Positions 1 through 7,375 of a DNA stretch of 64,000 nucleotides are shown here, piece after piece. The position numbers and the translations under genes were made by a program. This DNA comes from Roseomonas aerilata DSM 19363 (GTDB lineage Bacteria; Pseudomonadota; Alphaproteobacteria; Acetobacterales; Acetobacteraceae): assembly GCF_000711725.1 (NCBI RefSeq), contig NZ_JONP01000018.1:1-64000 (forward strand), in the 5' to 3' direction. The notes under the pieces were generated by a model. The model saw only the letters and a list, made by a program, of their open reading frames with translations. It did not search any database and was not told the DNA's origin. The first letter of the stretch is position 1, and each line of letters begins with the position of its first letter.

Positions 1-225
1 ACCCGCATCGAGGTGGCCGGCCACGCCGACCGCTCGGGCACCCCGCAGTACAACCAGCGCCTGTCCCAGCGCCGCGCCGAGGCCGTCGCGGCCGAGCTGT
101 CCCAGCGCGGGATCAGCCGTTCGCAGATCACGGTCCAGGCCTTCGGCGAGAGCCGTCCGCTGGTCCCGACCGCCGATGGCGTGCGTGAGCCGCAGAACCG
201 CCGCGTGGAGATCGTCCTGCGCTGA
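1..225 (+). CDS. OmpA-family C-terminal domain, 5' truncated by the window
   Basis: The reading frame is open from base 1 and ends with TGA, so only the last 74 residues of the protein are visible. They carry the end of an OmpA/Pal-type peptidoglycan-binding domain: the segment G-H-A-D-x-x-G-T, then N-x-x-L-S-x-x-R-A-x-A-V, and finally the typical N-R-R-V-E-I ending. Such domains bind diaminopimelate in peptidoglycan and tether an outer-membrane barrel or lipoprotein to the cell wall. The N-terminal part (barrel, lipoprotein or MotB-like) lies outside the window, so the subtype cannot be named. A GTG at 13 is inside the domain and is not a real start. A strong terminator follows 30 bases after the stop. 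Confidence 0.85.
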   Translation, partial: TRIEVAGHADRSGTPQYNQRLSQRRAEAVAAELSQRGISRSQITVQAFGESRPLVPTADGVREPQNRRVEIVLR

Positions 226-255
226 GCAGGCGATCCCTCACCGGGTGAACAGGAG

Positions 256-290
256 GGGGCGGGACCGCAGGGTCCCGCCCCTTTCTTCTT
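256..290 (+). terminator. Rho-independent terminator after the OmpA-like gene
   Basis: A perfect 11-bp G/C-rich stem (256-266 paired with 271-281) closes on the tetraloop GCAG and is followed by TTTCTTCTT. It lies 30 bases after the stop codon at 225 and ends the OmpA-like transcript before the DUF3253 gene. Confidence 0.88.
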
Positions 291-369
291 GGCCCCTCCT
301 CCCGCGAAGGGCGAAGCCCTCTTCGGCTCCACGGGCCAAGGCCCCCTCATGCTGATATAGACGGGCCCC

Positions 370-651
370 ATGACCAGCATCCCCGACCAGCAACTCATCC
401 AGGACGAGATCCTTCGCCAGGTCGCCGCGCGCGCTGCCGGCCGCAGCATCTGCCCAAGCGAGGTGGCGCGAGCCTTTCTGCCCGATGGCTGGCAACCACT
501 TATGGGTCCCGTGCGCCGGGCCGCGGTGGCCCTCGCGCGCGAGGGCCGGCTTGAGGTGCTGCGCAAGGGGCGTCCCGCCGACCTGGATGAGTTGCGGGGC
601 GTCATTCGCCTCCGCGCACCGCTTCCGCCCGGCGAGGCAGCACCGGAATAG
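370..651 (+). CDS. DUF3253 family small protein
   Basis: This 93-residue protein matches my memory of the DUF3253 family, which is about 80-95 residues long and predicted to adopt a winged-helix-like fold. The family hallmark is visible as I-C-P-S-E-V-A-R near residues 27-34, followed by a tryptophan and L-M-G-P-V-R-R-A (about 44-51), then a basic stretch V-L-R-K-G-R-P and the end V-I-R-L-R. Members have no established biochemical role; the basic winged-helix character would suit nucleic-acid binding, but that is inference. The gene sits alone between a terminator upstream and the ABC exporter 79 bases downstream. The ATG at 370 is supported by homologous N-terminal length; no strong ribosome-binding site is visible. 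Confidence 0.75.
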   Translation: MTSIPDQQLIQDEILRQVAARAAGRSICPSEVARAFLPDGWQPLMGPVRRAAVALAREGRLEVLRKGRPADLDELRGVIRLRAPLPPGEAAPE

Positions 652-730
652 CGCATCGCGGAAGGCGCCCGATTGACCGGAGTGCCGGGCGAGAAGCATT
701 GATCCTCTCGAACGGATCGGACCTTCCGCC

Positions 731-2464
731 ATGCGAACCATCCCTGCCGCGCTGCGCGATGCCTGGGCGCTCTCCCGCCCCTTCTGGACCGGGGACGGGC
801 GATGGGCGGCGCGCGGCCTGCTGGCGGTGGTGGTGGTGCTGAACCTCGCGCTCGTCGCGATGAACGTGATCCTCACCTACTGGCAGCGCGGCTTCTACAA
901 CGCGCTGGAGACGAAGAACTGGGAGTCCTTCATCAGCCTGCTGCTGCTCGGCGGGCCGACGGACGATGCCAGCTACATGCCGGGCTTCAGCCTCATCGCG
1001 GCGCTCTACATCGTCGTCGCGGTCTACGCGCTCTACCTCAAGCAGGCCTTGCAGATCCGCTGGCGAACCTGGCTGGCCGAGAACCTCACGGCACGTTGGA
1101 TGGGCGGTCGCGCCTATTACCGTCTTGCCGTTGCCGGCGACGGCGGCACCGACAACCCGGACCAGCGCATCTCCGAGGACACGCGGCTCTTCGTCGAGAG
1201 CACGCTGACGCTCGGCCTCGGGCTGATGCGCGCGGTGGTCACGCTCGTCTCCTTCATCGTCGTGCTCTGGGGCCTCTCGGGCGAGGTGACGGTCTTCGGC
1301 GTGGTCGTGCCGGGCTACCTCGTCTGGATCGCCCTCGCCTACTCGGTGGTGGGCACCTGGATCACCCATCGCATCGGGCGGAAGCTGATCGGCCTGAACT
1401 TTCTGCAAGAGAAGGTGGAGGCCGACTTCCGCTACGCCCTTGTCCGCGTGCGCGATCATGTGGAGGGCATCGCCCTCCAGCACGGCGAGGCGGAGGAGCG
1501 CGCCGGGCTGCAGGGCCGCTTCGGCGCGCTGATCGCCAACTGGTGGGCGATCATGCGGGCCACAAAGCACCTTACCTTCTTCACCGCCGGCTTCGGGCAG
1601 GTCGCGACGATCTTCCCCTTCGTGGTCGTTGCGCCGAACTACTTCGCCGGGCGCATCCCGCTCGGCGCGCTCATCCAGACCTCCTCGGCCTTCGGGTCCG
1701 TGCAGGAGGCGCTCTCCTGGCTGGTGAACAACTATTCCGACGTGGCTGCCTGGCGCGCGACGGTGCAGCGCCTCTCGGGCTTCGACATCGCGATCAAGGC
1801 GGTCGAGGCACGCGCGGGCGAAGGCCCTTCGGTCGAGGCCGGGGCGCAGGAAGAACTCAGGGTTTCCGGGCTGGACGTCTGGCTACCCGACGGGCGGCGC
1901 CTCGTGGAGGGTGCCGACATGGCGGTTTCGCCAGGTGAGGCCGTTCTCCTCACTGGTCCCTCCGGCAGCGGCAAGTCCACCCTCTTTCGCGCCCTGGCCG
2001 GAATCTGGCCCTTCGGCCGGGGCCGTGTCGGTTTGCCCGCCGGCCGCCCGGCACTCTTCCTGCCGCAGCGGCCCTACCTGCCGCTCGGCACGCTGCGGCG
2101 AGCCCTTTGCTACCCTGCCAACGAGACGGGCTTCGACGACGCTACGATCAGGGCCGCGCTCACGGATGTCGGGCTTGGCCAACTGGTGTCGCGCCTCGAT
2201 ACCGCCGAAGACTGGGAGCGCATCCTCTCCGGCGGCGAGCAGCAACGGCTGGCCTTCGCCCGCGCTCTCCTGCAACGCCCCGCCTGGCTCTTTCTCGACG
2301 AGGCGACCGCCAGCCTCGACGCGGCGGCAGAAGGGGAGCTCTACGCGCTTGTGCGGGAGCGACTCCCCGGGACTGGGGTCGTCTCCATCGCTCACCGGGC
2401 CGCGGTGGCGGCCTTCCACGACCGGGCGGTGCGTCTGGAAAGGGGCAAGCTGGTGCCGGCCTGA
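731..2464 (+). CDS. ABC transporter, fused SbmA/BacA-type permease and ATPase
   Basis: A 577-residue half-transporter with an N-terminal membrane domain of the SbmA/BacA (ABC_membrane_2) class and a C-terminal nucleotide-binding domain. Hydrophobic segments lie at about 28-50, 78-100 and 160-185, with more to about residue 330. The ATPase has a complete Walker A (residues 409-417, GPSGSGKST), the signature LSGGEQQ (499-505), Walker B with D523-E524, and an H-loop A-H-R near the end. It would work as a homodimer in the inner membrane. Relatives include E. coli YddA, mycobacterial Rv1819c (hydrophilic compound/cobalamin uptake) and BacA-related proteins (peptide and very-long-chain fatty-acid roles). 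The substrate cannot be read from sequence. It stands alone, with a hairpin just downstream. Confidence 0.85.
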   Translation: MRTIPAALRDAWALSRPFWTGDGRWAARGLLAVVVVLNLALVAMNVILTYWQRGFYNALETKNWESFISLLLLGGPTDDASYMPGFSLIAALYIVVAVYALYLKQALQIRWRTWLAENLTARWMGGRAYYRLAVAGDGGTDNPDQRISEDTRLFVESTLTLGLGLMRAVVTLVSFIVVLWGLSGEVTVFGVVVPGYLVWIALAYSVVGTWITHRIGRKLIGLNFLQEKVEADFRYALVRVRDHVEGIALQHGEAEERAGLQGRFGALIANWWAIMRATKHLTFFTAGFGQVATIFPFVVVAPNYFAGRIPLGALIQTSSAFGSVQEALSWLVNNYSDVAAWRATVQRLSGFDIAIKAVEARAGEGPSVEAGAQEELRVSGLDVWLPDGRRLVEGADMAVSPGEAVLLTGPSGSGKSTLFRALAGIWPFGRGRVGLPAGRPALFLPQRPYLPLGTLRRALCYPANETGFDDATIRAALTDVGLGQLVSRLDTAEDWERILSGGEQQRLAFARALLQRPAWLFLDEATASLDAAAEGELYALVRERLPGTGVVSIAHRAAVAAFHDRAVRLERGKLVPA

Positions 2465-2484
2465 TTTCCATGGCGCGGGCGGCG

Positions 2485-2520
2485 CCGGCGAGAGGAAGAG
2501 GGAGGTCTTCCTCTCGCCGG
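2485..2520 (+). terminator. Long perfect hairpin after the ABC exporter, probable terminator
   Basis: A 15-bp perfect stem (2485-2499 with 2506-2520) encloses a six-base purine loop, starting 20 bases after the stop of the ABC gene. There is no immediate T-run; a short TTTTCTTC stretch starts about 17 bases later, so it may act with Rho or as a 3'-end protector. Bases 2521-2756 hold no convincing gene; a short GC-rich inverted repeat (2733-2739 with 2742-2748) precedes the stop of the convergent bfr gene. Confidence 0.6.
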
Positions 2521-2756
2521 CCGCCTCACCGTCGTCGTTTTCTTCGCATTCGCAAGGATTTAGCGGCCGACCCGCCTCAAGCCACGGCCTCGGGGCGACT
2601 GCACACGCACGAAGGTGCCAGCGCCCAGGCCCAGTTCCTGCGGCCCGAATCCGCGTCAGCGAGCTAGGGATCTAACGGCCTTAGCCCCCTGGACGGTCCG
2701 AGGACTGCCTCGGCCCCGGAGAGGGCAGCGCCCCCTCGGGACCGAGGGCCCGAGCT

Positions 2757-3245
2757 TCAATGGTCCTGGTCGGGCGCCGGGTCCGAGTTGAGGAGGGTGT
2801 AGCGTTCCTCGCCGATGCGCTCGATGAGCGTGAACTGCGCGTGGAGGAAGTCCTCGTGCTTTTCCTCATCGGCGAGGATCTTCAGGAGGAGATCGCGCGA
2901 GACGTAGTCGCGCACCGCCTCGCAATGGGCGATGCCGTCCTTGAGGTCCCCGATCGCCTTCTGCTCGAGGCGGGAGTCACACTCGAGCACCTCCTTCACC
3001 GTCTGCCCGATGAGCACCTGATTGAGGCGCTGGACGTTGGGCAGCCCGTCGAGGAAGAGGATACGCTTGATGAGCCAGTCGGCATGGCGCATCTCCTCGA
3101 TCGATTCCTCGTACTCGTGCTTGCCGAGCCGGGTGACGCCCCAGTGATTGAGGGTGCGCGCGTGGAGGAAGTACTGGTTGATCGCCGTCAGCTCGTTGCT
3201 GAGCTGCGTGTTCAGGTATTCGATGACCTTCGGATCGCCGGCCAT
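2757..3245 (-). CDS. bfr: Bacterioferritin
   Basis: A 162-residue iron-storage protein that forms a 24-subunit shell, oxidises Fe(II) at a di-iron centre and stores it as mineral. All expected ligands are present at canonical numbering: E18, Y25, E51, H54, E94, E127 and H130, plus the haem-binding M52. The ATG at 3245 was chosen over an upstream in-frame start because it begins at the conserved M-A-G-D-P sequence, gives the normal family length, and has GGAAAGG at proper distance. It lies 74 bases downstream of bfd in the same direction, so the two are probably co-transcribed from the iron-responsive promoter at about 3549-3588. The C-terminus is a little longer than average and acidic. Confidence 0.97.
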   Translation of the reverse strand: MAGDPKVIEYLNTQLSNELTAINQYFLHARTLNHWGVTRLGKHEYEESIEEMRHADWLIKRILFLDGLPNVQRLNQVLIGQTVKEVLECDSRLEQKAIGDLKDGIAHCEAVRDYVSRDLLLKILADEEKHEDFLHAQFTLIERIGEERYTLLNSDPAPDQDH

Positions 3246-3319
3246 GGGGTGCGCCCTTTCCAAGATGGGCCGGTGATGGGGCCTGGAGGCGGCCCGGTCA
3301 ATTCGAACCTTGGCCGCGC

Positions 3320-3508
3320 CTAGTTCGGCGCGCTCGTCTCCGCCTCCGCGTTGCGGGCGCGCAGCATGCACAGGATCGTGCCGGTGCAGGAGCCGCACTG
3401 CGCACGGCACTGGCAGGCGGCGTAAACATCATGGGTCCGGCTGGCACCGGCCGAGATGGCGGCCTGGATACGCGTGTCGCTCAGCCCGTTGCAGATGCAA
3501 ACATACAT
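3320..3508 (-). CDS. bfd: Bacterioferritin-associated [2Fe-2S] ferredoxin
   Basis: A 62-residue BFD/Fer2_BFD protein. Cluster cysteines C4 and C6 (M-Y-V-C-I-C-N-G start) and C38 and C41 (Q-C-G-S-C) are in family positions; C32 and C34 are extra. In characterised systems Bfd docks on bacterioferritin near the haem and passes electrons that release stored iron under iron starvation. The gene is directly upstream of bfr, matching that role. The ATG at 3508 has a strong GGGGAGGGGAG ribosome-binding site. A promoter with an iron-regulator-like inverted repeat lies about 40-80 bases upstream. The C-terminal tail after residue 48 is low in conservation. Confidence 0.93.
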   Translation of the reverse strand: MYVCICNGLSDTRIQAAISAGASRTHDVYAACQCRAQCGSCTGTILCMLRARNAEAETSAPN

Positions 3509-3548
3509 GCGGCGCGGCTCCCCTCCCCGGACCGGCCGGGGTGGGAGG

Positions 3549-3588
3549 GTTCTAGCAGTTGCGAAAGTTTCTGCAAGTCATTCGCAAC
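3549..3588 (-). promoter_or_regulatory. Probable bfd-bfr promoter with Fur-type operator
   Basis: On the minus strand a -35-like TTGCAG (3571-3576) and a -10-like TAGAAC (3549-3554) are separated by 16 bases, which would place the start about 33 bases before bfd. Over the -35 and spacer lies the inverted repeat GTTGCGAA-N15-TTCGCAAC (3558-3565 and 3581-3588). A second, overlapping palindrome, TGCAAGTCATTCGCA (3572-3586), resembles alphaproteobacterial Fur boxes. The layout fits repression by an iron-loaded regulator. The regulator's identity (Fur, or another Fur-family protein) is inferred. Confidence 0.6.
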
Positions 3589-3757
3589 CTGAAAACGCGG
3601 AAAGGGGCTGGACCCCTCCCCCTCGGGGTCCGCGCCGTGAGGAAGGCGCCGAAATGGCAGCCCACAGGCAGCCGCTCTGCCGGCGAGGTGAGCCTAAACA
3701 CAGGGCGGGACTGGGCGAGCCCACCGGACATCCGCCGGTTGGGGCGCCTCCGCAAGG

Positions 3758-5581
3758 TCAGCTCGCTTCGCGCAACACCCGGAGCACGTCCTGCCCGTAG
3801 CGCTCGAGCTTCGAGGCGCCGACACCGTGGACGGAGGCGAGCGCGTCGATGCTCCCCGGGCGGCGCGCCGCGATCTCTTCCAGCGTGCGGTCGGGGAAGA
3901 TGACATAGGCGGGTACGGCCTGCCGGGTCGCCTCCTCCTTCCGCCAGGCGCGCAGTGCCTCGAAGGTCTCGCTGCCCGCAGCGGCGGAGAAGGCGGGCGC
4001 GGCGCGGCGCTCCCCTCGCTGCCGACGGGAGGCGCGGGCGGCCTCGCGCAGCGCGGATTCCTGAAGAAGCACGGGCTGGTTGCCCTTGAGGATCGGCCGC
4101 GCGGCCTCAGTCGCCTGGTAGATCGGGAGGTTCGTCTCGCTTGCCATCGCCAGCGCGCCGTGGGCGAGGAGGTGGCGCGCGATGTTGCGCCAGGCGCCCT
4201 CCGCCACGTCCCGCCCGATGCCGAAGACCGAGAGGCTGTCATGCCCGAAGGAACCGACCTTCTCCGTCCGGTTGCCGCGCAGCACGTCCACGACATGGCC
4301 GAGCCCGAAACGTCCGCCGGTGCGGTGGACGGCCGAGAGCAGCTTCCGTGCGGCCTCCGTCGCGTCCACGAGGCGCGGCGGGCGGAGGCAGGCATCGCAA
4401 TTGCCGCAATCCTCGGACAGGTCGTCCCCGAAGCAACGGAGCAGCAGGCGGCGACGGCAGGTCGCGCTCTCCACGATCGCAACGAGGCGGTCCAGCCGCT
4501 CGTGGTCGAGGCGCTTCTGCGTCTCGGCAGCCGGGCTCTCCCCGATGCGGCGGCGGGCGACGGCGATGTCTTCCGCGCCATAGAGGAGAAGCGCGCGCGC
4601 GGGGGCGCCGTCCCGCCCGGCGCGGCCGATCTCCTGGTACCAGGACTCGGGGCCGCCCGGCAGCGCGAGATGGGCGACCCAACGCACGTCCGGCCGGTCT
4701 ATGCCCATGCCGAAGGCGATCGTCGCGGCCATGACCACGGGATCGCCGGAGGAGAAGCGGCGCTCGGCCGCGCGGCGGTCCGCGGGTTCCATGCCTGCGT
4801 GGTAGTGGAGCGCGTCATAGCCCTCCCGCTTCAGGCGGGCGGCGGTGCGCTCCGTCTCGGCGCGGCTCGGGCAGTAGATGATGCCCGCGCCGCGCCCGTC
4901 ATCGGCCTCCTCCATGAAGGCGGCGATCTGGGCGGTGGGGTTGTCGCGCGGCGCCACCTCGATGCGGATGTTCGGGCGGTCGAAGCTACCGCGAAAGACC
5001 GGTGCGTCGGTGAGCGACAGGCGTTCGCGGATGTCGTCCACGGTGCGGGCATCGGCCGTCGCCGTCAGCGCCACGCGTGGCACCTCGGGGAAGCGCTCCG
5101 CCAGCATGGTCAGCGCGCGGTACTCGGGGCGGAAGTTATGGCCCCAGGCGGAAATGCAGTGCGCCTCGTCCACGGCGAAAAGGGAGAGGTCGCGGCGCGC
5201 GAGGCGCTCGGCCGTCCCCTCCAGCGCCAGTCGCTCGGGCGAGACGTAGAGAAGCTTCAGCCGGCCGTTCGAGAGGTCGAGCGACACGCGGCGCCGCTCC
5301 TCCTCGTCGAGGCCCGAATGCAGCGCGGCGGCGGCGACGCCCTGCTGGCGCAGCGCCACCACCTGGTCCTCCATCAGCGCGATGAGCGGCGAGACAACGA
5401 CGCCGAGCCCGGGGCGGCAGAGAGCCGGCACCTGATAGCAGAGCGACTTTCCGCCGCCAGTCGGCATCAGCACGAGGCCGGAGCCGCCGGCGGTGACGTG
5501 CTCCACGATCTCAGCCTGGCGCCCACGGAAATCGGGGAAGCCGAAGACGTCGTGCAGGACAGTGCGAGGATCGCCGCTCAA
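3758..5581 (-). CDS. recQ: ATP-dependent DNA helicase RecQ
   Basis: A 607-residue 3'-5' helicase of normal RecQ length. Motif I is PTGGGKS at residues 40-46, the Walker B/DExH box is D138-E-A-H141 followed by the RecQ-specific aromatic-rich loop (C-I-S-A-W-G-H-N-F-R-P-E-Y), and later motifs T-A-T-A and Q-E-I-G-R-A-G-R-D are intact. The RecQ-Ct zinc-binding region is visible as C-F-G-D-D-L-S-E-D-C-G-N-C-D-A-C near residues 385-400. An HRDC domain closes the protein (about 540-607), giving DNA-structure selectivity. RecQ unwinds recombination intermediates in the RecF pathway and at stalled forks. It is transcribed alone, 141 bases downstream of cydC, and its end is 249 bases from bfd. Confidence 0.97.
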   Translation of the reverse strand: MSGDPRTVLHDVFGFPDFRGRQAEIVEHVTAGGSGLVLMPTGGGKSLCYQVPALCRPGLGVVVSPLIALMEDQVVALRQQGVAAAALHSGLDEEERRRVSLDLSNGRLKLLYVSPERLALEGTAERLARRDLSLFAVDEAHCISAWGHNFRPEYRALTMLAERFPEVPRVALTATADARTVDDIRERLSLTDAPVFRGSFDRPNIRIEVAPRDNPTAQIAAFMEEADDGRGAGIIYCPSRAETERTAARLKREGYDALHYHAGMEPADRRAAERRFSSGDPVVMAATIAFGMGIDRPDVRWVAHLALPGGPESWYQEIGRAGRDGAPARALLLYGAEDIAVARRRIGESPAAETQKRLDHERLDRLVAIVESATCRRRLLLRCFGDDLSEDCGNCDACLRPPRLVDATEAARKLLSAVHRTGGRFGLGHVVDVLRGNRTEKVGSFGHDSLSVFGIGRDVAEGAWRNIARHLLAHGALAMASETNLPIYQATEAARPILKGNQPVLLQESALREAARASRRQRGERRAAPAFSAAAGSETFEALRAWRKEEATRQAVPAYVIFPDRTLEEIAARRPGSIDALASVHGVGASKLERYGQDVLRVLREAS

Positions 5582-5683
5582 CCCTGTGGCCCCCTGCTGG
5601 AGGCCGTGAGTCGTTCGGTCCGCGCCGCTTCGGCGGGATGGCGTTCGGTGCGCTTCATGGGGTCCGGATGAGATGGGGCAGCG

Positions 5684-5711
5684 CGCCCCCGGCGGACAGG
5701 GGCCGGGGGCG
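5684..5711 (-). terminator. G/C hairpin between cydC and recQ
   Basis: A 10-bp perfect stem (5684-5693 with 5702-5711) with an eight-base loop begins 11 bases after the cydC stop on the minus strand. No T-run follows, so it is only a possible terminator or transcript end for cydDC. Confidence 0.4.
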
Positions 5712-5722
5712 GAACGGACGGG

Positions 5723-7375
5723 TCAGGACATCGCCGGCAGCGCGCGGCCGCCCGCGAGACGGAGGATGCGCGTCGGCCGCTCCACCCCGATCAGCCGATG
5801 GGTGATGAGGATGGAGCTGCGCCCGCCGAGCGCGGTGTCGAGGGTCTCGAGGAAGGCGCGCTCCGTCGCGGCGTCCAGCCCCGCCGTCGGCTCGTCCAGG
5901 ATGATGATGGAGGCAGGCGAGAGCAGCGCGCGGGCGAGCGCGATGCGCCGCGCCTGGCCGCCGGAGAAGCGGGCCCCGGCCTCGCCGCAGCGCGTCTCCA
6001 GCCCCTCCGGCAACGCGCGGACGAGTTCGGCGATCTGCGCGCGCTCCAGCGCGTGCCACAGGGCGGCGTCCGGTGCCTCGGGCGCGGCGAGGCGGAGATT
6101 GGCCGCGATCGTGTCGTCAAAGAGGGTCGCGTCCTGCGTCAGGCAGGCGATGCGCGCGCGCACGGTATCGGCCGACAGCGTCGCGTAGTCGGCGCCGCCG
6201 AGCGTGATGTGCCCTGCCTGAGGCGCCGCCAGCTTCAGCAGCACGGCCGCAAGCGTGGACTTGCCGATGCCGGAGGGGCCGAGCAGCGCGATGCGCGCGC
6301 CTTCCGGCAGGTCGAGGGAGAGGTCCTCGAAGACCGGCACCCGGTCCTCCGCCCAGGCGAAGCGGACGCCGCGAACCGAAAGGGCGTGGCCCTCCGGCGT
6401 CGCCGAGGAAGGCGGGTCGGGCACGGGAACGGGGTGGTCGGCTGCTTCCAGCAGGCGCCGGGCGCCGGCGGCGGCAAGGGCCAGCGCGGCGCCCGCCCGG
6501 GGAAGCGCGCCCAGCGCGTCCGCCGCGGCGAGGACGAGGAAGAGGGCGACGACGACCGCGCTCGCCTCCCCGCCGCCCGCGACACCCCAGGCGAGGGCGC
6601 CGAGCAGCGCGCCCTGCGTCAGGACCGTGCCCGCTGCCCCGCCGAGGGAACCCGCGCGGGTCAGGCGCCGCCGTTCCAGGTCCATGTCCCGGGCCGCCGC
6701 CTCGACGCGGGCGGTGGCGCGGCCCTCGGCATTGGTGGAGAGGATGTCCTCCATCGCCGTCAGCGGCTCCACCGCTTCGGCGCGCAGGGCACCGGTGGCC
6801 ATGGCAGCGCGGGTGGCGGCGCGGCCCGCGAAAGGGGCGATGGCCAACGGCAGCAGCAGTGCGAGGGCAAGCGGAAGGGCGACGATGGCTGCCAGCACTG
6901 GGGCGATCGCGCCGAGAATGACTGCAAGCGCCAGCACCACCGCGGCCGCCGCCGCCATGGGAACGAGGGCGCGGAGGTAGAGCCCGTCCAACGCCTCCAC
7001 GTCCGTGACGAGCCGGCCTAGCAGGTCGCCCGAACGCGTCATGCCGGGGCCGGCGGTCAGGCGTTCGGAAAGGCGGCGGAAGAACCAGGTGCGGGTATCC
7101 GCAAGCGCCCGGAAGGTCGCCTCATGCGTCGCCATCCGCTCCGCCCAGCGAAGGAAGGGACGAAGGAGGATGAGCGGGCGGAGGAAGACGAGCAGCCCCG
7201 CGCCGGCCGCCAGCGTGCCCGTCGCCAACCCCTGCCCCACGCCGCCGCCGGCCAACGCCAGCAGCGCAACGCCCGCGAGCGCCGAGGCACCGGCTGTCAC
7301 CGCACCGAAGGTGAGCCAGCCGCCACGGGGCCGCCAGAGGCCGAGAACCCGGCCGAGATCCCGCGCGGCACTCAT
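5723..7375 (-). CDS. cydC: Thiol reductant ABC exporter subunit CydC
   Basis: A 550-residue fused permease-ATPase, one half of the CydDC heterodimer that exports glutathione and cysteine to the periplasm and is needed for maturation of cytochrome bd and periplasmic c-type cytochromes. The membrane domain covers about residues 20-320 with several alanine/leucine-rich helices. The ATPase has GPSGIGKST near residue 366, the signature F-S-G-G-Q-A-R-R, Walker B I-I-I-L-D-E-P, and the H-loop T-H-R. Its start overlaps the cydD stop by 4 bases, so the pair is translationally coupled. CydC was assigned to the downstream gene by order and by similarity; the first signature residue F instead of L is compatible with the family. 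cydAB are not in the window. Confidence 0.9.
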   Translation of the reverse strand: MSAARDLGRVLGLWRPRGGWLTFGAVTAGASALAGVALLALAGGGVGQGLATGTLAAGAGLLVFLRPLILLRPFLRWAERMATHEATFRALADTRTWFFRRLSERLTAGPGMTRSGDLLGRLVTDVEALDGLYLRALVPMAAAAAVVLALAVILGAIAPVLAAIVALPLALALLLPLAIAPFAGRAATRAAMATGALRAEAVEPLTAMEDILSTNAEGRATARVEAAARDMDLERRRLTRAGSLGGAAGTVLTQGALLGALAWGVAGGGEASAVVVALFLVLAAADALGALPRAGAALALAAAGARRLLEAADHPVPVPDPPSSATPEGHALSVRGVRFAWAEDRVPVFEDLSLDLPEGARIALLGPSGIGKSTLAAVLLKLAAPQAGHITLGGADYATLSADTVRARIACLTQDATLFDDTIAANLRLAAPEAPDAALWHALERAQIAELVRALPEGLETRCGEAGARFSGGQARRIALARALLSPASIIILDEPTAGLDAATERAFLETLDTALGGRSSILITHRLIGVERPTRILRLAGGRALPAMS

